Assembly: GCA_021018995.1 (NCBI GenBank)
Contig: CM037590.1
Location: 73,333,597 to 73,397,596 of the forward strand
Reading direction: 5' to 3'
From: Chloranthus sessilifolius
Lineage: Eukaryota > Streptophyta > Magnoliopsida > Chloranthales > Chloranthaceae
DNA: 64,000 bases
The position numbers and the translations under genes were made by a program. Below the pieces are notes generated by a model. The model ran no database searches. It saw nothing but the letters and a program-made list of their open reading frames with translations, and was not told the origin of the DNA. How positions within the stretch are numbered: position 1 is the stretch's first letter; each line of letters begins with the position of its first letter. This document shows, in pieces, positions 1-10,389 of the stretch.

Positions 1-190
1 TTATTTACTAATCATGTATTTTAGTGATTTATATCTTACCCAATTTCAAATATTTATTGAAATACATATATCCCTATCATGGGTTATCAAAATGAATTTA
101 ATGTTTGTACGTTTTCGTAATATTTTTAGTATTGCGATGCGACCAGATCATCGTACTCTACGGGCATCATCTTGTAATAATACCATTCAC
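1..190 (+). repeat. Inverted repeat arm paired with 7787-7972
   Basis: The reverse complement of about the first 190 bases reappears at 7787-7972 with scattered substitutions. The inner edge on this side is the GTAATAATACC near 177-190; the matching edge is GGTATTATTAC near 7790. A direct LTR repeat would have the same orientation, so this is a separate inverted structure at the outer part of both LTRs, perhaps the arms of a foldback element inserted in the ancestral LTR. Confidence 0.75.
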
Positions 191-465
191 CTTTGAAACT
201 TGAACAATTCAAGTCGAGACCCTATTGGCTAACCTTCTCGTGACCCGACTCAACCTCTAGCTCAAAACCTATCACGTAGTCATCCAACTCTCTTCTGTCG
301 AGACATTGCTTAGCGCTAACACACCCTTGTTCTCATGCAGGCAATACATTGAGCAACCCGAGCTTCAACCACCCCCATCACAACCACCAAGGAAGCGCAT
401 ATCAAGGCAAGTGACCTACCCTTATCACCCGATTTTGTTTAATTAATTAGTATTATGTAAATACA

Positions 466-468
<3 letters not shown>

Positions 469-526
<58 letters not shown>
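469..526. repeat. (TA)n microsatellite
   Basis: About 58 bases of uninterrupted TA dinucleotide inside the chromovirus 5' LTR. Confidence 0.95.
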
Positions 527-530
<4 letters not shown>

Positions 531-1053
531 CGAGTATATATAACCGTACAATCATGAATTGAAACCCTTAAGTAGTGTGCTACATCTACGAGACATTGTT
601 GTATGTTGATATTATAAATATGCTAGAATACCTATATAAGAACTTGTTCTTCTATCTCTACACAATCATGATTGTTAATTGGAATTTCAATATGAAGTTA
701 ATAGTAGTTTGATTCTTGATGGCATGTCATTTAATTGAGCATATGAGCAAGCATAGTTATCGCATGATTTTTATCATAAACTAGTAGAAGGAGAAAATGG
801 GTTATGAAAATGGATTGATCATAGTATATACTTCTTTTCGAAAAGCATCATGAAATACTATCTTGGTTATGGAAAACATTAACTATTAAACAAATTATTT
901 TCTACTGCATATGTTGTACATCGATATAAGTATATGATATTTTTTGTGTGGATCCTCCCATTGGGCAGCATAGGTTTAGGACGGATGTCCGTGTTAATAC
1001 TTCCTCATAAGAAGTACATATTGCCTACCGATGTGCCACGATAAGGTGTGAAA

Positions 1054-1056
<3 letters not shown>

Positions 1057-1119
<63 letters not shown>
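1057..1119. repeat. (TA)n microsatellite
   Basis: About 63 bases of TA dinucleotide inside the 5' LTR. The apparent minus-strand open frame running through it (poly Ile-Tyr) is an artefact of the repeat. Confidence 0.95.
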
Positions 1120-1121
<2 letters not shown>

Positions 1122-1785
1122 GTGATGTGGTAAGGACAACCTGAACGGTGGTGAAGTCCAAAAGGGTCACATGTGGCTGTACCATGAATCCGGTACTATA
1201 GTAGTAGAACCTACACCTATAAATGTGTAGCCGCTGAAATTAAGTTATTTTCTTTGGTTTTCCTTCCAAAGAAAAAACTCTTATATATACATTTCATTTC
1301 CTACTTGATGATGACTGCAAACGCAATGTCTTGAGAACAAAATAGCGAAATTGCATATATATACAACTTCTACTAAAATCAAAAGAATGCTCATAAATGA
1401 ATTTGTCTCTCTTATTGATTGTTAAGACGTAGATTACTAGATATTATTAGACGGCCACTTGTTGAGTTTATCTCACTCCTGTTATTAATATTTCAACGGC
1501 GGATCGAGTTAACCTTCGGGCATCTTCTCAAGCAGAGACGTTGGGAAATCTTTTAAATTAGAGTCAGCCAAGGAGTTAATAAGGTTTTGTGTTGGGTTGT
1601 AAGGGACCTTTGAATTGTAATAGCATTCACGATGAACAATGATTTGTAACAATGATGTACCCTTCTTTTGAGATTATGAATGATATATCAGGTTGTGTTT
1701 TGTTTAACCTTTTAGTTGTGTTTGATTATTAAGTTGGCTCACGCACCGAAGTTCACGGTGTTTTGGATTTCGGGGCGTGACGGTT

Positions 1786-1796
1786 TGGTATCAAGC
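1786..1796 (+). other. Primer-binding site, initiator tRNA-Met type
   Basis: TGGTATCAAGC lies a few bases after the LTR end and matches the plant retrotransposon primer site TGGTATCAGAGC (complement of the 3' end of initiator tRNA-Met) apart from the last positions. This fixes the right end of the 5' LTR near 1781. Confidence 0.85.
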
Positions 1797-1884
1797 TTTA
1801 AGTTTAGCGAAACCCTAGGAGTTCTTAGGGAGTGGACCCATAGGCTAGGATTAGTATAATTAGTCACTATCCGATTATGACATT

Positions 1885-2238
1885 GTGTTTCCTTTGGTGT
1901 TCAGAAAATTAAGACGAGGAGGACAGCGAGAAAAACGACTGGACTACCCCGATCATATCATTATAGGATGGTCAACCGTCATGTACCCCATGGAGCGTCC
2001 GGAATCATCAATGACAACATACCAAAGACGTCACGTAGAACGCATTCTTCCTCCCCCTACCTTACCTGAGGAACAACCCTTCGAAGAAGAAGTGGCAGAC
2101 AACTTTGAAGATCCCGAAGATGAGACATACCATCTCAGCAAAGGAGAGATGAACGACCCAAGCGAGGATGAACGAGATACAGAAGAATTGAATGATGATG
2201 AAGAAAACGTCGCAGAACACGGCGTTACCCAAGTCTGA
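1885..2238 (+). CDS. Acidic open frame in chromovirus leader, unknown
   Basis: A 117-codon open frame between the primer-binding site and gag. The N-terminal third is basic (LRRGGQRE); the C-terminal half is strongly acidic with many Glu/Asp (EEEVADNFEDPEDE, then NDDEEN). It is not a domain I recognise and lacks zinc knuckles or protease motifs. It may be a decayed gag N-terminus or chance coding in the untranslated leader. About 380 bases of AT-rich leader without a recognisable feature follow it before gag. Confidence 0.2.
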   Translation: MFPLVFRKLRRGGQREKRLDYPDHIIIGWSTVMYPMERPESSMTTYQRRHVERILPPPTLPEEQPFEEEVADNFEDPEDETYHLSKGEMNDPSEDERDTEELNDDEENVAEHGVTQV

Positions 2239-2616
2239 TTACATTGAATCAGAGATGACCAAGGAAGAACATTCTGGGCATAACGATATCCGTTTGGCCA
2301 ATATTAAACTAGGATAGATAGGAAATTTGTAAAGAACTGTAATGGTCTAAGAAAGAAAATCTCAAGGCTTTAAAATAGGAATTAGATTTGTAGCGTTGGG
2401 TCCCTTTTTGTTAAGATGTAGATTAGATGTGAACTCTTTGTAGCAACTACACAAATGAAATCCTAAACTATGAAAGTTTTGTGACAATCATGCTTATGTT
2501 ATCGCCAATCTATGAATGAATTCTTTTATTTAATTGAGTCATGAATATATTTTAGTAATTATAATATTCTCGTAAAATAGATAAAGTGATTAGACTATAT
2601 TTTATTTTATATATAG

Positions 2617-3743
2617 ATGGTATAAGGACGAGACATCAGAACGCCACACAGTAGGAGACCCGAAATGCCCGCAGGCAACCCACCATTACACCCACATCTG
2701 ACACTACTGCCCGATCCCTAGAGGCTATTGCAGTTGCACTAACTCATCTGATCCCTAACGGGACTGGTTCGACATCAACTGGCACGAATCACACTGATTG
2801 TGGAGACGATTTGGAAAGATTCAAGAAATTGAACCTCCTAACCTTTAGAGGCACCACCAATCCTTTGGAGGCTGAATGATGGATCAAGGATATTGAAAAG
2901 ATATTCGAGGCAATGAGATGCATAGAAGAGCAAAAGGCTAGATTTGCCATCTTCTGGTTGTCTGGTGAGGAACACCGTTTGTGGCAGTTGGTGGAATGAT
3001 CAGAGCTAGCAACAGGAGAAGTCGATGTTTGGGACAGATTCTTAGGAATATTCTTCGGGAAGTATTTTCTCCGGCACATTCGAGAGAATAAAGGAGCAGA
3101 ATTTCTTAAACTTGAGCAAGACATTATGATTGTGGCCGAGTATGAGGCCAAATTCGTCAACTTACAATGATTCTATAAGCATCAGCTCACAGATGAAGAA
3201 AGGGCGCAGAGATTCGAATATGGCCTTAGATCTGATATTCGGGAATGCCTCTCCCTGCTATTCTCAGAGGACTACAAGCTATCGGTTAGAAGAGCCTTGA
3301 AGGCGGAAGAAGATATCAAACGGAGCCGCCCAACCCACGAGAAACGTAAGGACCTGGTGAACGGAGACTGGCGAGCACCTTCTTCCCAACACGTAGCGCC
3401 AAAACGACCCCGAGTTAAAGATACACGAGCTGGATTCACGAGACCGTCATGCACGATATGTGGAAAGAACTATGGCAACGTACCATGTCAGTACGCAAAG
3501 GCTACCTGCTATAACTGTGGAGAACCAGGACATGCATCACAAGCTTGCTCCAAGCTGCCAAGACACTGCTTTGGGTGTGGAAGGACAGGACACGTAGTAA
3601 AGGACTGCCAAGCATCAAGGAATTCCCAATCGTTTAGACAACCACTCCCATCCCAACAACAACAATGAGCGCAACCAGTTCAGTTTCATGCGGGATGACC
3701 TACCCAGCAAGGACAACAACCACGCCGAAATGCACAAGGATGA
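2617..3743 (+). pseudogene. Chromovirus gag (capsid and nucleocapsid), broken
   Basis: A likely start is the ATG at 2617, followed by a frameshift. The Retrotrans_gag core begins near 2808 (DLERFKKLNLLTFRG) and runs in one frame to the nucleocapsid. Two intact CCHC zinc knuckles follow: CYNCGEPGHASQAC and CFGCGRTGHVVKDC, around 3508-3612. Gag would form the particle and bind the element RNA. Six in-frame TGA stops (2877, 2997, 3168, 3666, 3696, 3741) sit mostly where family members carry arginine, which suggests CGA-to-TGA transitions. No long frame survives except 3297-3668. Confidence 0.88.
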
Positions 3744-4361
3744 GTGTTTGCCATGACTCAACAAGATGTCGAAGCCTCGAAAGCTGTAATCCAAGGTATT
3801 GTCCCAATCTTCAAAGCCGCAATGAAAATTTTATTTGACTCTGAATCCACACACTCCTTTGTATCACCATCCTTCGTACGATCCTTGAAATCCAAACCTC
3901 AATCTCTAGACTTTGCACTCACCATCTCTACCCTGATTGGAGATTCCCTAACTACTAATATTGTATACAAAGATTGTGTCGTAGAAATAGATGGTCGACA
4001 ACTAGCCGCCAACCTGATTCTGCTCGATATGGTAGACTTCGATGTTATTCTGGGCATGGATTGGCTTGCCTCTCACCATTTAAGTATTGATTGTTTTCGA
4101 ATGCGAGTTAGTTTTCGTATCCTGGGTCAGCGAAGGTTCTCATTTCAGGGTATTGTTAAGACTCCTGATTCACCCATCATTTCATCCATTCAAGCTAGAC
4201 GATTTCTTTCAAAAGGTTGTCAGGGTTACCTAGCATACGTCATTAGCAAGGATAAGAGTGAGCCTGAAATAGAGTCAATTCTCATCATTAATGAATTTGT
4301 TGATTTTTTCCGAAGGAATTACCTGGACTACCTCCCATTCGAGAGATCAAGTTTGCGATAG
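3744..4361 (+). pseudogene. Chromovirus aspartic protease and linker
   Basis: This continues the gag frame after the TGA at 3741, so gag and protease were one polyprotein. The active-site region reads ILFDSESTHSFVS near residue 28; the usual motif is D-S/T-G, and here the glycine is glutamate, so the protease is probably dead. The flap-region phrase DVILGMDWL follows at about residue 93. The frame ends at a TAG. The continuation into RT ([10 protein letters not shown]) lies in another frame, apparently after loss of one T in the T-run near 4300. Confidence 0.85.
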
Positions 4362-4405
4362 ATTTACTCCCAGAAACACATCCCATTTCGAAGGCTCCTT
4401 ATCGC

Positions 4406-5206
4406 ATGGCACCAACGGAACTCCAAGAGCTCATGAAGCAGTTGGAGGAGTTACTGGAGAAAGGACTCATCCGCTCAAGCGTGTCACCTTGGGGCGCTCT
4501 AGTCTTGTTTGTGAAGAAGAAAGACGGATCCATGAGGCTATACATCGACTATCGGCAGTTGAACCAAGCCACCATCAAGAACATGTATCCATTACCTAGA
4601 ATCGATGACCTCTTCGATCAACTTCAAGGTGCAACGGTTTTCTCAAAGATTGACTTGAGGACAGGCTACCACCAACTAAGGATCAATGAAGGCGACATAG
4701 CGAAGACGGCATTTCGAACCCGTTATGGACACTATGAATTTCTGGTGATGCCCTTTGGTTTGACGAACGCTCCAGCCGCATTCATGAACCTAATGAATAG
4801 AGTTTTCAAACCCTTCTTAGATAAGTTTGTTGTGGTGTTCGTTGATGATATTTTTATCTACTCTAAGAACTGGATCGAACACGAGCACCATCTAAGGATA
4901 GTTTTGCAAATCTTGAGGGAGCACCAATTGTATGGGAAGCTGAACAAGTGCGAGTTTTGGCTAGACGATGTATCTTTCCTAGGACACGTGATCTCGGGAA
5001 AGGGAGTGTCTGTTGATCCAACCAAGATTGAAGCTGTAGTAAACTGGGAGAGACCAAGGAATGCAATAGAGGTCAGAAGCTTCTTAGGACTAGCTGGATA
5101 TTACCGACGCTTTGTGAAGGATTTTTCTAGGATAGCAATTCCAATGACAAAGCTCACGAGGAAAGGCGCTAAGTTTGAAACTGTGAGCAAAGCTTTCAAG
5201 AATTGA
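4406..5206 (+). pseudogene. Chromovirus reverse transcriptase
   Basis: The best preserved part of the element, with 266 open codons. RT blocks appear in order: the [18 protein letters not shown] region near residue 35, [25 protein letters not shown], and the catalytic block [11 protein letters not shown] with both catalytic aspartates intact. FLGHVIS and [11 protein letters not shown] follow. It would copy element RNA into cDNA. The frame is lost at about 5180, where AFKN and a stop replace the expected AFQELTEKL, which resumes in the next frame. It cannot be expressed as one protein with its neighbours. Confidence 0.92.
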
Positions 5207-5640
5207 CTGAAAAGTTGACAACTGCACTAGTACTGAGAATTCCATCAAGAAGTGGAGGATTCGAAGTTTATAGCGATGCTTCAGGAAGAGGTTTAGGTTG
5301 TGTACTTATGCAACACAAGAAAATCGTCGCCTACGCGTGCAAACAACTAAAACCTCACGAGGTGAATTACCCAACCCACGATTTGGAACTGGTAGCAGTC
5401 GTCTTCGCATTAAAGATTTAGAGACATCACCTGTATGGGGAAAAGTTTGACATCTTCACCGCTCACAAGCTTGAAGTACATTTTCACACAAAAGGAGTTG
5501 AACATGCGACAAAGGCATTGGATGGAGTGTCTGAAGGACTACGATTGCACCACTCAATATCACCCTGGTAAAGCGAATACGATAGCAGACGCATTGAATT
5601 GAAAGTCAGCAGGAACCCTCACCACATTGATGATGAAGTG
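5203..5640 (+). pseudogene. Chromovirus RNase H
   Basis: The first 72 codons carry the RNase H start ([14 protein letters not shown]) and the later [19 protein letters not shown] block. A TAG at 5419 replaces an expected tryptophan (ALKI-stop-RHHLYG). Downstream the connection-type wording [14 protein letters not shown] can be read in a second frame near 5550. RNase H removes the RNA strand during reverse transcription. At least one frameshift and two stops break it. Confidence 0.85.
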
Positions 5641-5857
5641 GAAATTATATGAAGATTTCATAAATTTGAGTGCGTCTATCCAAGAAGTGGAACCCAAGTT
5701 TGTATGTGCAAATCTGAGCATCCAATCCACAATAGTCGAAAAAATAAAAGGACAACGCGAAGACCCAGAGATCTTAAAGATGCTAGAGGAAGTCAAGAAA
5801 GGAGAAAAACTATAGTTCAGAGTAACCTCGAATGGCTTGCTAAGGTATTGAGATCGA

Positions 5858-7145
5858 TTGTGTGTACCGGGCATTGTGGAAGTGAAGAATGAAGTGTTAG
5901 ACGAGGCGCACAAGTCTAGATACGTGGTGCATCTAGGCAGCACAAAGATGTACAAAAATCTAAAGCGTCACTTTTGGTGGAATAACATGAAGAGGGAGAT
6001 TGCCGAGTATGTCTCAAGATGTCTTACGTGTCAGCAGATTAAAGCTGAGAATATGAAGCCTTCAGGACTGCTACAGCCATTGCCGATACCAGAATGGAAA
6101 TGGGAGCGCATCAACATGGACTTCATCACCGAACTACCCAAGACGAAGAGCGGCTACGATTCAATTTGGGTGATAATAGACGGACTGACCAAACACGCAC
6201 ACTTTCTACCCGTCAAGTTTACTCAAATGACGGAGAGTCTTGCGAGACTATATATCAAAGAGCTTGTCCGATTGCATGGTGTACCTATAGTAACTGTATC
6301 TGATCGAGACTCAATTTACCTCAAGAATTTGGAGGAAAGTTCAAGATAAATTAGGCACGAAGTTACGTTTCAGCACTGCTTTCCACCCTGAGACAGCTGG
6401 ACAAGCAGAAGGACGATTCGATCGTTGGAGGATATGCTACGAGCGTGTGTAATGGACTTCAAAGGAAGCTGGAATGACCACTAACCGTTAATCGAGTTTG
6501 CCTACAACAACAGCTACCAAGCAAGCATACAGATGGCACCCTTCGAAGCCCTCTATAGGAGGCCCTGTCGATCGCCAATATGTTGGAGTGAAGTTGGAGA
6601 ACGAAGTCTGCTCAGACCAGAGCTAGTGCAACAAACCACGAGAATATCAAGCTCATCCACGTACGTCTACTCACCGCCTAAAAGCAAGGCGAGTTCAACA
6701 TCGGAGATCATGTACTTCTCAAGGTGTCACCAACTAAGGGAGTGTTTAGATTTGGAAAGAAAGGAAAGCTTAGTCCTAGATTCATTGGACCGTTTGAAAT
6801 CTTACCGAAAGTCAGAAAAGTTGCATATCAATTGGCCCTACCGCCATCCCTCGCCAATGTACACGATGTATTCCACGTATCAATGTTGCGACAATAAAAG
6901 TTTGACCCCTCACATGTACTAGACCCCACTCACATATTAGACCTCGAGCAGCTGAACATCCAAGAAAACCTCTCATATGTTGAATCACCTGTGCAAATCC
7001 TTGACTGGCAAAGTCATCGTGTGAGATCAAAGAGAGTACCACGGGTAAAAGTTCTTTGGAAACATCACACGGAAGATGAAACGACATGGGAACGCGAGGA
7101 TGAGATGCGTCGAGAGCACCCACACTTGTTTAACGACACTAGGTA
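5858..7145 (+). pseudogene. Chromovirus integrase with C-terminal chromodomain
   Basis: The zinc-binding HHCC region (RCLTCQQIK near 6020-6045) is followed by the DDE core: MDFITELP and VSDRDS supply the two aspartates, and the glutamate region (STAFHPETAGQ) comes after a frameshift near 6340. [18 protein letters not shown] near 6840 is the standard linker. The chromodomain spans about 6952-7140 (VKVLWKHH, TWEREDEMRREHP), ending LFNDTR and TAA. In the family it directs insertion to histone-marked chromatin. Several frameshifts and stops between 6350 and 6950 make it non-functional. Confidence 0.9.
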
Positions 7146-7167
7146 AATTTCGAAGACGAAATTTTTA

Positions 7168-7181
7168 TAAGGAGGGGAGAA
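7168..7181 (+). other. Polypurine tract
   Basis: The purine run AAGGAGGGGAGAA ends directly at TGGTAGGACCC, the start of the 3' LTR. It primes plus-strand DNA synthesis in this element class. It follows the typical chromovirus 3' phrase AATTTCGAAGACG. Confidence 0.85.
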
Positions 7182-7790
7182 TGGTAGGACCCAACCCGCC
7201 AGACCCATCCTATTTCTTGGCCCAAACCAGGCCCAGGTCAGACCCAACCAAAGCCCTTATAACTTCTTTTGTAGTCCCCGCTTAACACCCAACTCTTTTC
7301 CTCCCAACCCATTCGCCGAAACCAGATGCTGAAGCAAGGAACCCCGCTACAAAGGTATGGGGCTCGATATGATGTTGCAGTTCGGTGTCGTCCCGACGAC
7401 AGGCTCGCCTGCATCACGACACCACACTTACACACAGTACCTCCATCCCTTTGGTTATAAATAAGTGTCAACCTTCATCTTCTTCCCTCACTATTCAAGA
7501 GCTCTTTGGTAAGGTTTCTTCTTCTTCTATTCTCCTTCATCTTCTATTTTTCTTTTTATTTTGGCCGGCTCAATCTCCGGCGACGATCATCAGGGCGATC
7601 ATTGTTGTCCATTTCGACATTCTCAAGGTCGTCGTAATCGCCCCCACCTTGCCTCTGCAACTGCGATCAGTGTCATTTCCATCGCCAACAGTGCCAATCC
7701 CAGCAACCCGATCATCGTTCCCTCTACGCATTTTCCTCTCTTCTCTACCAATTATGAACCCTTATATTTTTAATAGGGCCCATCCATGGT
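7182..7790 (+). repeat. 3' LTR of the chromovirus, U3-R part
   Basis: Starts with TGGTAGGACCC straight after the polypurine tract. It contains a U3 promoter with a TATA box at 7456 and a CT-rich transcript leader (7477-7560). At about 7790 it runs into the inverted repeat arm shared with the window start. The expected U5 portion, matching about 200-1781, is not seen downstream, so the 3' LTR is truncated or rearranged. Confidence 0.8.
7456..7463 (+). promoter_or_regulatory. TATA box in chromovirus 3' LTR
   Basis: TATAAATA lies 274 bases into the LTR. CT-rich sequence about 25-40 bases downstream is a plausible transcription start, as expected at the U3/R boundary. Confidence 0.6.
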
Positions 7791-7972
7791 ATTATTACAA
7801 GATGATGTCGGTAGAGTATAATGATCGGGTCGCGTCGCAATACCGAAAATATTACGAAAACGTATATACATTAAAATCATTTTGATAACCCATGATAGGG
7901 ATATATGTAGTTCAATAAATATTTGAAATCGGGTAAGATATAAATCACTAAAATACATGATTAGTAAATAAT
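7787..7972 (-). repeat. Inverted repeat arm paired with 1-190
   Basis: Reverse complement of 1-190, starting at GGTATTATTAC. The open frames here and at 14-196 encode near-identical peptides because they are the same sequence on opposite strands; they are not genes. 7973-8149 beyond it is AT-rich with no recognisable feature. Confidence 0.75.
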
Positions 7973-8149
7973 AAATAATATTTAAGCCGAAAGAACATTA
8001 ATAACCCGTTCTTTTAATTTAAATAAATATAATATTTCGTAATAAATAAAATATATTTTATAATACTATGGCTGGTAAGAAACCTAATATATAAATAGTT
8101 TCCTATGATATTTTATAATTGACTAAGGTAGGTGGCCCTATTATATAAA

Positions 8150-8785
8150 TACTATGGATGGGCACCTTCTGTCAACTCATATATAAGGTAGGTGGCCCTA
8201 TTTACAAGAGCAATGTTTAGATTTAATTGATTGAATTTTTTAGAGATTCATACTTGTCTACCCTAAAATATTAGAGACCAATGATGATTGGATAAAATTT
8301 TAGAGAAAAGTGTCTTCACTCTCCTAAACCTTCTTAAATACCTACAATACTCTTGCTGGCAAGTGTAATTACTAAAGAGAATAATTAATGTGTCAATTGT
8401 CAATTCATTGAAATAAAATAGCTCCCCTCCTTGTACATTGGGCACCTACACCCTAAGAGAACTTTGATCATTGATGGCTTTGAATCAGACGATAGAGATC
8501 ATATTTTGCTTCAATCTTTAGAAGGGGTGTCTCGAGATTATTACAATGCCATCAAACAGCCAATTTTCAGTTGGAATGATACAGATCCCAATACAGCTCG
8601 TCCAACATACTTACATGCATACGATCTGTAAACGTGAATCTAGGGTTTTGGGATATATGAGACGTGAAATTGGGAACTCACCGTAGGATGGTACGGTCAT
8701 GCTCTCAAGATCACTTATGTAAAAGATTGGAGCGAAACACGTTCTCTACCGCCTGATTTAAAGCCATCAATGCTTGAGATTGTAA
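8150..8785 (+). repeat. Dispersed repeat, copy 1 (pair at 16960-17600)
   Basis: From GATGGGCACCTTCTGTC onward this segment matches 16960-17600 in the same orientation with few differences. It has a 270-base AT-rich left part and a foldback element on the right (from about 8418). It lacks TG/CA ends, a primer site or a polypurine tract, so it is a dispersed repeat or segmental copy and not an LTR pair. No gene is visible. Confidence 0.8.
8418..8785. mobile_element. Foldback element, right end cut
   Basis: The left arm (GGGCACCTACACCC, then TTTGAATCAGACGATAGAGATC) is inverted at the right (GAGCGAAACACGTTCTC, then AAAGCCATCAATG). The arms are well over 100 bases each. The outermost right arm is missing because sequence resembling a chromovirus LTR begins near 8790. 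Same family as 14636, 17205, 22056, 46457, 55960 and 58925. Confidence 0.7.
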
Positions 8786-8789
8786 TTAA

Positions 8790-9524
8790 GTGATTTGACT
8801 AAGTTTCATGTGATGAGAAAGGATTTGGAAAATCATAGTGAATAAGCTTTAAAATTTCATGTCAGATCTTAGTTTTGCATCAATTTAAATCCCTTTAAAT
8901 TGTCAACTTGTATTTGAAAAGCATGTTTCGAATTATGTTATGAGATATATGTGTGATGTGATGATCTGCATGTTATTACTTTTCCCTATTGAGCTTAGAT
9001 GTTAGCTCATCCCTCGACTATACGTCACAAGTACAGGTTTAGAAGCAGAGACTGAGGGCCTTGAGACTGAAGATTCTGAGTACGTGTCAGAAGAATCAGA
9101 GCCTCCGCCTAAGGAGTACTTTCCCTGGGAGATCTTAGTCATGCATCTTTTGAGAGTTTGTGATTTGTTTGTAAGGCTTGGTACATCCAGCAATTTGTAG
9201 TTAGAATTTGGATTCATATAAATATGTTCAGATATTGTTTTGTGAACTATGTTTTGGTGATGGATGGCCATCACCGGTGGTTCTTTTCGGTTCTTTTGTC
9301 CATGTGTCTTTACATGGAATTAGAACCGTTATTTTGGTTTATTTTGAAAGTAAAATTGGAGATTTCTTTTGCTTATATGATAACTCTATCTGCTTAGTTA
9401 AAGATGTCTGCTTTGTTCCGCTTTGTGTGTGGATGTACCAAGTGTTCCGTTCGGGGATCGGTGATCGGTCTTATGATCGATCCGACGGTTTGGGTTTCGC
9501 GATTAGGAAATCCGAGCTGTCACA
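8790..9524 (+). repeat. Tekay/Del-type LTR fragment (3' end)
   Basis: It ends in CGAGCTGTCACA, as solo LTR E does (CGGGCTGTCACA). It shares the GAGCTTAGATGTTAGCTCA / CCTCGACTATACGTC segment with solo LTR F read backwards. No primer-binding site follows, so it is a 3' LTR or solo-LTR remnant whose first half is gone. Open frames at 9208-9537 and 9002-9274 are chance frames within the LTR. Confidence 0.65.
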
Positions 9525-10389
9525 ACAACTTTATTAGAAATTTTTGGTTAATGAAAATTGCTTATGCAAAATTGAGAGTTCTAAACTTTCGTGAGGGTGT
9601 GATTCTCTCAAACGGAGAGCGATTCTTCGATTCCCGCTTGCGGTTTGGTGCGAGGCCAACTCCTCTTCCATCTCTATCTTCTTTAAATTTACGGTTTGCG
9701 TAAGTGGCGTAACCCTAGTTATTTTAGTTATTTCATAAAATCCAAAATCAACCTATTTGTTCATCATAAATCATTATTAGCTTTTTAATTTTGTTCGGTA
9801 TCGAGAGAACCTGCTTGAGAGTTCGTTCGGCGCCTTAAAACTATCGGAGATCTACCCGTTCATAAGAACCCTAGTCTTCTAGATCCGCGATAGGGAACGT
9901 ACACGAAAGTAATGCTATTTTGGGCTGAAATTAAAACATCTAATTGGATTTCTAGAATTTTCCATGAGAATTTGTTATGAAAAATTGTTATTTTTTAATT
10001 GATTAAATTAATTTTAATCCTAGTCTCAGCCCTAGCATTGCATTTAGTAAGTTCCTGCATCACCCATCATCCGGGTCAAGATGATTTTCACAGCTAGGAG
10101 GATCCCACCTTCGATCATTGAGATTGACCCTTTGATGTTCACCGTGAATCGATCTAGATAACTCTTGAAATTGGGTTGTTAAGTCATCCTATTGGGCCTA
10201 TTGGGTCTGCAATTATGATTGTATGGCAGCCAACTAAGTGTTGAACCTCTCTATGAGAGCAGTTGTCTGAATTCATGGTGACACTTGAAGCAAAAAAACA
10301 ACCTAACACCAACACAAAACTATACGTGACCTAAAATCTCGAGTGACCACAAAACAACAATAAACTTTTTGCGCTATGATACTAATTTG
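9525..10389 (-). other. Possible leader of a reverse-oriented copia-type element
   Basis: Read on the minus strand, the segment starts with a decayed tRNA-Met primer site (TAGTATCATAGCGC, near 10369-10384) just outside an LTR end. No gag, protease or RT could be recognised in it, so it may be an untranslated leader, a non-autonomous element, or unrelated DNA. Confidence 0.3.

Larger units (their letters stand above)
1..1781 (+). repeat. 5' LTR of the chromovirus (left part outside window)
   Basis: This stretch lies directly upstream of the primer-binding site and ends in GGGGCGTGAC, the usual form of LTR ends in this group (expected terminal CA decayed). It contains two (TA)n tracts at 469-526 and 1057-1119. 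Its left part cannot be compared with the 3' LTR because the shared U3/R portion lies outside the window. Nothing else coding was recognised here; short open frames over the TA tracts are artefacts. Confidence 0.65.
1..7970 (+). mobile_element. Degenerate Ty3/gypsy chromovirus (Tekay/Del-like)
   Basis: A plus-strand LTR retrotransposon with its parts in canonical order: LTR end, initiator-Met primer-binding site, gag with two CCHC knuckles, protease, RT, RNase H, integrase, C-terminal chromodomain, polypurine tract and start of the 3' LTR. The integrase-to-chromodomain tail is the hallmark of chromoviruses. Its wording (VKVLWKHH, then TWEREDEMR) resembles the Tekay/Del branch. Stops and frameshifts interrupt every domain, so the copy is dead. 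The 5' LTR runs off the window and the 3' LTR breaks near 7790, so neither outer boundary nor a TSD can be read. Confidence 0.9.

Noticed and set aside
994-1185. Open frames made of Ile-Tyr repeats (also at 14115-14318, 60096-60293 and part of 19678-19995)
   Set aside because: They are translations of TA microsatellites, which lack stops in one frame, and not proteins.
14-7958. Similar peptides at 14-196 (plus) and 7770-7958 (minus) as a gene family
   Set aside because: They come from the inverted repeat arms and have no protein-like features.
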